A stretch of 17,425 nt of DNA, taken from NCBI GenBank assembly GCA_001778055.1, contig MFFY01000039.1, positions 1 to 17,425 on the forward strand. The letters are read 5' to 3'. Shown in pieces: positions 13,015 through 17,425 of the stretch (positions within the stretch are counted from its first letter, which is position 1; each line of letters begins with the position of its first letter). This stretch comes from Candidatus Falkowbacteria bacterium RIFCSPLOWO2_12_FULL_45_13. Lineage in GTDB: Bacteria > Patescibacteriota > Patescibacteriia > Patescibacteriales > GWC2-42-12. The notes under the pieces are model-generated. The model was given only the letters and a program-made list of their open reading frames with translations, ran no database searches and was not told the origin of the DNA. Made by a program: the position numbers and the translations under genes.

Positions 13015-14496
13015 ATGAATTTAAAAAAGACTATAATCATAACTCGGATATTTTTATGGTTGATCTTAGCCATTATTTTGGGTTGGCTTATTTTTTTGAA
13101 AATCGTGCCCACGGGCCATATCAGCTATCGCCACGATTTTGGCAAGTATAACTTTTTTATCGGCAAACTGACGCCGGCGGAAAGGGTGGCGGTCAGCCAG
13201 GGCTTGGCGCAAATCAAGGGCGATCCGGTTTATTTTTCTTTAAAGACCCCGCGGCGATTCGAGCGGGCTAGTGCGACCGTGAAGTTTAAAAATACCACGG
13301 TTTTTCCGGTCATGGAAATAGGCTTATTAAGCGACAAGATTGCTTGGAGTTATGATTTAAAGCCGCTGGAAAATAAAATAATCGATCAGCTGGCCTTGGT
13401 TTGGCCGGTGATTGACGGCCCGGGTGGCGCCAGATTAATTGAGCGCCGGAAAAATTATGAGACGATGGAAAAATTTCTAAATAATTTACCGAGCGCCAGC
13501 GAAATCGCTTTGTATGACTATAGTTTAAAGAATAAATTTTTACTGGCTAAGTACGCGCCCGGGTCGGCCGAGCGGCTGATAGATTACCGGTTCCGCGGCG
13601 CTTACCAATTTTATACTTATATTAAAAATGAAACCCTGGAGTATGCTTTTGATTTTGTAGATTTAAATATTAATAAAGATAACGACCCGGTTGACATTAA
13701 AGTTTATTCCCCGGCGGGCTTGATTTACTCTAAGCACCTAGCCGATGATCCGCTGGCCAGCCCCGAGCGCCAGTCCAGTTTTAAGATAGCCGATTTGCCC
13801 GAAGGCGCTTACCGCATAAGCTTTACGGCCAACGATGACATAGTGACTCGGGCTATAATCAGCCGCCAAAGCCAATTCGCTTTGATCAATAAAGTCTGGT
13901 TGGCCGGCGATAATAAAAAGAATTTGGTTTTATATACCAATAGCCGCCAGGTCAGCGCCCAGACCGCTAATCCGGCCAGTTTGGGGAAAATAAGAATAGG
14001 CCAAGGCGTTATGGACCTTAATAAAACTTATCAGCAATTTTCTCTAAAAATCGCTGGTCTTTCCGCTAGCCAGCCAGATTCCGGTTTGGTCGCAACAAGC
14101 AACCGGGCGGATGACGCAATCGGCGGGGCCAGGATTGAGCTAGCTAAAGATGATATAATTATTTCCGGCGACGGCGTTTTTAGCCTTGATCAGGCTGGCC
14201 TGATTGACCCTCGGTATAAAAATGTTGATAAAAATATTGATGTTAATCAGGAGAAAATAAATTATATTTTAACCAATTATAAAAGTCCGTCCGGATCGGC
14301 GGAATGGCAGACAGCCACGGTCGATTTTGATCTGACAAAAGCCTATCAAGAAAACGGCAAATATCAGTTTTTGATTTCCGTGCCCGGGCTTAAGGCCGAA
14401 GAGGCAAACCAAGGCGAGGTCATAGTTAAAGAAATTAAAGTTAATTTATTCGGTGTTAGTTTATGGCAAAAGGTGAAAAGATATTTTAAGAGATAA
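13015..14496 (+). CDS. Membrane-anchored exported protein of unknown function
   Basis: I recognise no family. The start at 13015 (MNLKKTIIITRIF) avoids a 12-residue extension encoded by the inverted repeat. It has 493 residues. A basic N-terminus and one TM helix (about 10-30) are followed by roughly 450 residues with alternating polar and hydrophobic strands, suggesting extracytoplasmic beta-sandwich domains. Segments such as VDIKVYSPAGLIYSKHL (226-241), LPEGAYRISFTANDD (261-275) and KIRIGQGVMDLN (325-336) read as beta strands. There are no enzyme motifs and few cysteines. It directly follows two glycosyltransferases and may be a surface protein assembled with, or modified by, that pathway, which is inference from context. 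Confidence 0.65.
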   Translation: MNLKKTIIITRIFLWLILAIILGWLIFLKIVPTGHISYRHDFGKYNFFIGKLTPAERVAVSQGLAQIKGDPVYFSLKTPRRFERASATVKFKNTTVFPVMEIGLLSDKIAWSYDLKPLENKIIDQLALVWPVIDGPGGARLIERRKNYETMEKFLNNLPSASEIALYDYSLKNKFLLAKYAPGSAERLIDYRFRGAYQFYTYIKNETLEYAFDFVDLNINKDNDPVDIKVYSPAGLIYSKHLADDPLASPERQSSFKIADLPEGAYRISFTANDDIVTRAIISRQSQFALINKVWLAGDNKKNLVLYTNSRQVSAQTANPASLGKIRIGQGVMDLNKTYQQFSLKIAGLSASQPDSGLVATSNRADDAIGGARIELAKDDIIISGDGVFSLDQAGLIDPRYKNVDKNIDVNQEKINYILTNYKSPSGSAEWQTATVDFDLTKAYQENGKYQFLISVPGLKAEEANQGEVIVKEIKVNLFGVSLWQKVKRYFKR

Positions 14497-14507
14497 TGCT
14501 TATAAAG

Positions 14508-14565
14508 TTAGGACTTACCCGTTTGAAAAACCTCCGTTTTAGGCAGTCAACCGCGTAAGTTCTAA
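14508..14565. repeat. 58-bp element with IS-end-like termini
   Basis: The ends ttaggacttac (14508-14518) and gtaagttctaa (14555-14565) are complementary in 10 of 11 positions. Ends of the ggacttacgc kind occur in some insertion-sequence families. No transposase lies nearby, so it is at most a short non-autonomous relic. Confidence 0.5.
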
Positions 14566-14579
14566 AAGTGTTTAACTTT

Positions 14580-14693
14580 TTTTGTCATCTTGGGCATAAG
14601 CGAAAGATTTGTAATAAATGACAGGCGGGCGAGTCTTGTATTATAGATTCTTCACTCCTCCGCCCGCTGGCGGATTCGTTCAGAATGACAAAA
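14580..14693. repeat. 114-bp palindromic tgtcat...atgaca repeat
   Basis: Outer arms ttttgtcat (14580-14588) and atgacaaaa (14685-14693), with tcttgggcataagcgaaaga on the left opposing tctt...ttcgttcaga on the right. It matches the widespread tgtcatcctgagcgaag type of intergenic palindrome. It ends 7 nt before the next start codon. Confidence 0.65.
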
Positions 14694-14700
14694 GGGGATT

Positions 14701-14886
14701 ATGTCCATGAAAGTTTTTATTCACAATTTTTCGTACGAATTATTTTATGTCTTAACCGGGGCAATTCTAATCTTTATCTCTCTGGAAATAATTTGGCCGG
14801 GGCTGGTTTTGGCTTATCTAAGTATAAATTATTTTTTGATATTTTGGCTGATTATTGGTATAATAATTATATGGTCTTCTCTCTAA
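14701..14886 (+). CDS. Small two-helix membrane protein
   Basis: A 61-residue hydrophobic protein starting MSMKVFIHNFSYELFYVLTG. Two TM helices are likely (about 13-35 and 38-58), leaving little outside the membrane. A Shine-Dalgarno-like aaagggg lies about 4-10 nt upstream, rare in this window, which supports translation. It is followed after 8 nt by the FtsB-like gene. I do not recognise a family. The overlapping frame starting at 14685 is not preferred, because its first 70 residues lack any family similarity and cover this better-supported gene. Confidence 0.6.
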   Translation: MSMKVFIHNFSYELFYVLTGAILIFISLEIIWPGLVLAYLSINYFLIFWLIIGIIIIWSSL

Positions 14887-14894
14887 GAATTTTT

Positions 14895-15326
14895 ATGGTA
14901 AATAAGAGGAAAAAAAATATTGCCGCCAAGGTACTTTTTGACCAAAAATTTTTAAGTTTGATTGGTTTAACGGCGATTATTTTAATCAGCCTGCCTTTTG
15001 CAAAAAACGCGGTTAAGCAGAGTAGAATAAATAAAGAAATAAGCAATTTTAAAAAAGAAATTGCCGCTTTGCAGGATAAAAGCACGAATTTAAAGAATTT
15101 TGTTTCTTATTTAGAGTCCGATCAATTTATTGAAGATCAGGCCAGGCTGAATCTCAACCTGAAGAAATCAGGCGAGGAACTAACGGTCATAAAAACTCCG
15201 GCCAGCGGTTCAGGCTACGCCAGCTCTTCAAGCGGCCGTCTGATTTTTGACATCCCGGGATATAATAGAGAAGCGCGGGAGCAAGAATTGTCCAATCCCC
15301 GGAAATGGCTTAATTACTTTTTTTAA
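14895..15326 (+). CDS. FtsB/DivIC-family septum formation initiator
   Basis: A 143-residue bitopic protein. FtsB/DivIC proteins link FtsQ and FtsL and help activate septal wall synthesis. A basic cytoplasmic N-terminus leads to a TM helix (about 18-36) and a coiled coil (about 40-75, SRINKEISNFKKEIAALQDK). The family's post-coil motif follows: FIEDQARLNLNLKKSGEELTVI (78-99), comparable to FIExxARxxLxxxxPGE. A low-complexity SGSGYASSSSG linker precedes the C-terminal SNPRKWLNYFF. I chose the ATG at 14895, 8 nt after the preceding stop; an alternative at 14871 overlaps that gene. Family assignment is good; the partner proteins are not in the window. Confidence 0.8.
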   Translation: MVNKRKKNIAAKVLFDQKFLSLIGLTAIILISLPFAKNAVKQSRINKEISNFKKEIAALQDKSTNLKNFVSYLESDQFIEDQARLNLNLKKSGEELTVIKTPASGSGYASSSSGRLIFDIPGYNREAREQELSNPRKWLNYFF

Positions 15327-15365
15327 ATATTGATGTAATACTTGTGTTATTTAAGTTGTATCTAT

Positions 15366-17066
15366 ATGGATAAAAGCTTAGATGGCATTAAAAAATTAAG
15401 CCCGGAAGATATAAAAAAATATCGTAAAATAGTTTTAAACTATATCGGCGAGAAAGATACGGCTAGGGCCGGCGAAAAACCTGCCGCCCAAGGTTCGGCG
15501 CCGCTTAGGAAAATGGACGGTATAATTTTTAATAAAATTAGCAGTCTCGGACGCCAGAACAGCGTTGAATTAAAAAAATTATCTATTGGCGAAGGGTTTT
15601 TGTCCGGTCCGTCCAACCCGAGCGCCGGCGGTTTGACCGGTAAAAAAGAAAAGCCTGTCAGAACAAATTTTTTAGATAACGACAGGCTGAAAGAAGCGAT
15701 TAGGCGGCAAGCCGAGGAAAGAAGACGAATAAAGGAAGAAGAAAGGCAGCGCCAACTTAAAAAAGAACAAGTGGAAAAAGACCAATTAGAGCAGGCGGAA
15801 AAACAAGAACAAGAAAAAATAAGATTAGAAGAAGAGCGTGTCAGGCAGGAAAAAATTAAGCAGAAAGAAATCGGGCGGGCGGAAGCAGTTAAAAAATGGG
15901 AAGAAAAGATGAGACTGAAAGAACGGGAAAAAGAAGAAAAAAGAAGAATTGGAGAAAATATTAAATTAAAGAAAGAAAAAGTTAGGCAAGAAAAAATAAG
16001 ACAAATGGAAATTGATAAACGGGAGCGAGAAACAGCTGAAAAAAAACGTCTTGAGCAAGCCGAAATAGCCAGGCGGGAAGAATTAAAAAAAGCCGAGATT
16101 GCCGAGCAGGTTAAGTGCCAGGCCGAAGAAACCGAGAAAGCGGAGGAAACCAAAAGATGGCAGGAAAAAATAAAATTAAAAGAACTGGCAGACGAAGAAA
16201 AAAGAAGAATAAAAGAGAATTTACGCCTGGAAAAAATGAAGCGCCAGGAAGAAATAAAAAGAATTAAGCGTGAAAATAAAATAAAGAAACGGGCGGAGCG
16301 GGAAAAGATAAGATTTAAACGTCGGTGGGCTTGGCGAAAATTCAAGAAGAATTTTAATTTAGAAGCGGCGGAGTTTTATTCTGTGATGAGGCGGAATATT
16401 ATTTATATCATATCGCTGGCGGCGCTTGTCTTGGCCATTATTTATCTAATTTTTTGTATAGCGGCGTTAAGATTTAAAATTGACAATAATCTTATCAGCC
16501 AGATTCTTAATTATTTGCCCGTACCGGCCGTAATCACCAACCAAGGAGTAATAAGTTATAATGATTTTCAAAATATAGAAAATAAAAATTACCTAGGTTT
16601 TAATTTAAGCGAGAAAAAAAAATATTTAGCCAGCTGGTTGGTTCGGCGCAGGCTGATACAGAAATATGGCCTGCCAGTCAGCGCCCCGGCTGATGATTTG
16701 GCGGTCAAATTTGTTTTAGACAGAGACTTCAATCAAGTGGGGTTATACAGAATGGAAAAAATTAGCGATTTATTAAAGGGGCAGGACAGCTTTGAACAGC
16801 TCGGCAAATATGCCGATGAATATAATAACGGGGTTTATTATAATCTGGGCCAGGCCGGGGAAAAATTCGGGTCGGCAGCGGGGGAGCTGGCCGTCGACCA
16901 GATCAGCCAGATCATACCTCGGGCCGATGGCTATTATATTTTAAAAAGAATTAACGATAAAGACAATTTGTTGGGTATAAAATATCTCTTTATTAAGGCG
17001 CGAACTCTGGATCAGCATGTGGCTGAAAAATCAGAAAAAATAAAAGCGTTTGTTTTGGCCGATTAA
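15366..17066 (+). CDS. Coiled-coil membrane protein with SurA/parvulin-like outer domain
   Basis: 566 residues from the ATG at 15366; an earlier in-frame ATG at 15342 would add eight unconvincing residues. Residues about 105-315 form a very long, highly charged K/E/R coiled coil, TolA-like in composition. A TM helix follows (about 344-368) after the basic stretch RRWAWRKFKKNF. The C-terminal part begins with a SurA N-terminal-like segment (VITNQGVISYNDFQNIENKNY at 389-409, then SWLVRRRLIQKYGLPVS). Residues 475-530 (SFEQLGKYADEYNN...LGQAGEKFGSAAGEL...QISQIIPRADGYYILKRIND) resemble a parvulin-type PPIase. By the positive-inside rule the coil is cytoplasmic and the chaperone-like part outside. 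It may fold exported proteins. Catalytic residues were not checked. Confidence 0.65.
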   Translation: MDKSLDGIKKLSPEDIKKYRKIVLNYIGEKDTARAGEKPAAQGSAPLRKMDGIIFNKISSLGRQNSVELKKLSIGEGFLSGPSNPSAGGLTGKKEKPVRTNFLDNDRLKEAIRRQAEERRRIKEEERQRQLKKEQVEKDQLEQAEKQEQEKIRLEEERVRQEKIKQKEIGRAEAVKKWEEKMRLKEREKEEKRRIGENIKLKKEKVRQEKIRQMEIDKRERETAEKKRLEQAEIARREELKKAEIAEQVKCQAEETEKAEETKRWQEKIKLKELADEEKRRIKENLRLEKMKRQEEIKRIKRENKIKKRAEREKIRFKRRWAWRKFKKNFNLEAAEFYSVMRRNIIYIISLAALVLAIIYLIFCIAALRFKIDNNLISQILNYLPVPAVITNQGVISYNDFQNIENKNYLGFNLSEKKKYLASWLVRRRLIQKYGLPVSAPADDLAVKFVLDRDFNQVGLYRMEKISDLLKGQDSFEQLGKYADEYNNGVYYNLGQAGEKFGSAAGELAVDQISQIIPRADGYYILKRINDKDNLLGIKYLFIKARTLDQHVAEKSEKIKAFVLAD

Positions 17067-17425
17067 GCAAAAATAATAAAATTAGCTCCGCCTTGTCGGC
17101 GGATTCTGCGGGCAAGTCTGCCAGATGGGCTTTTTGAGTGTCTTTACGACTCCGCTCGAACCTACTTTATCAAAAATTCGTAATGATGGCACCAATTCGT
17201 CGGTCAAAAACCGGAAAGTCTAATCTTGGAGTCTCTATTGTACTCCGCTCGAACCTATTTTAGCAAAAATCTCGACTGACTTCGCACGCGCCGAGCGCGT
17301 GGTGACTCTGGATTGAATCGTACGCTCGACGAACACCCCGCCCCCACCGCCTCGCGGACTCGGCGGAAACCCCGAAAGAAAAACACCCTTTCCTTTTTCA
17401 AAAAGAATCGGGCGCGCGCAAATCA
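17067..17425. other. Gene-free, GC-richer tail with hairpins and direct repeats
   Basis: I see no convincing coding region on either strand in the last 359 nt. Hairpins: tccgcc/ggcgga at 17087-17103, followed by ctgccagatgggcttttt, which may end the upstream operon; and cacgcgc/gcgcgtg at 17285-17301. Base composition turns GC-rich after about 17280. The direct repeats are listed separately. A gene may begin beyond the window. Confidence 0.6.
17149..17270 (-). repeat. Two 29-bp direct repeats, promoter-like on the minus strand
   Basis: Copies at 17149-17177 and 17242-17270 agree at 27 of 29 positions (core actccgctcgaaccta). On the minus strand the second copy reads TTGCTA (17266-17261), 18 nt, TACAAT (17242-17237). 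The first reads TTGATA (17173-17168), 18 nt, then a weaker TCGTAA (17149-17144). They could be tandem promoters or a plain intergenic repeat. Confidence 0.45.

Noticed and set aside
14685..14894. N-terminal extension of the FtsB-like gene by 70 residues
   Set aside because: It covers a better-supported small membrane protein with its own Shine-Dalgarno and has no family similarity.
15440..16345. 301-residue minus-strand frame rich in Ser and Phe
   Set aside because: It is the antisense of the K/E/R coiled coil; codons for those residues give Phe/Ser/Leu on the other strand without stops.
163..17066. UGA recoded as glycine
   Set aside because: All frames are complete under the standard code and conserved glycines use GGN codons.
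17149..17270. tRNA gene on the minus strand, suggested by ggttcgagc resembling a T-loop
   Set aside because: No acceptor, D or anticodon stems can be formed around it, and the motif is duplicated as a direct repeat.

Overview
The window looks like a chromosomal segment of a Patescibacteria (CPR)-type bacterium. The clues are modest: AT-rich genes with almost no Shine-Dalgarno sequences, short genes broken up by palindromic repeats, a winged-helix/nucleotidyltransferase-like regulator of a kind I associate with that group, and an FtsB-like protein ending in a KWLNYFF tail. All 15 genes I accept end in TAA (10) or TAG (5), never TGA. The phylum is an inference; a 16S or concatenated ribosomal-protein tree would settle it.

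Layout, left to right. (1) 163-2313, plus strand: pcm (protein-L-isoaspartate methyltransferase), a HIGH-motif cytidylyltransferase-like protein, and mltG (peptidoglycan terminase). (2) 2344-3768: a strong promoter, an L10-type leader with a terminator, then rplJ (L10) and rplL (L7/L12). (3) 3767-3829: a perfect 29-bp hairpin between convergent genes. (4) 6119-3828, minus strand: a large orphan protein read as degenerate PP2C-like domain, one transmembrane helix, coiled coil and six-bladed propeller. (5) 6120-6447: divergent promoters and a palindromic repeat, then a winged-helix regulator (6448-7122). (6) About 7351-8052: a roughly 700-nt class A RNase P RNA (rnpB) with its own promoter, enlarged by several extra helices and a repeat element. 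(7) 8174-14496: a surface-polysaccharide cluster with a polyprenyl-phosphate sugar transferase, two GT4 glycosyltransferases separated by a small orphan ORF, and a membrane-anchored exported protein. (8) 14701-17066: a small membrane protein, an FtsB/DivIC-like protein, and a coiled-coil membrane protein with a SurA/parvulin-like outer domain. (9) 17067-17425: a GC-richer, gene-free tail with direct repeats.

The most striking theme is repeat DNA inside functional genes. Three coding sequences (mltG and both glycosyltransferases) carry in-frame arrays of degenerate 7-nt units resembling (a/t)NgaATT. In the two glycosyltransferases the arrays lie at the equivalent place, just before the strand leading to the nucleotide-sugar site. 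The second glycosyltransferase also carries two palindromic inserts, the winged-helix regulator carries a GC-rich palindromic linker, and the RNase P RNA carries an A/T-rich inverted repeat resembling one found between genes at 9741-9862. Structured RNA and proteins here seem to absorb repeat insertions at surface loops without being destroyed.
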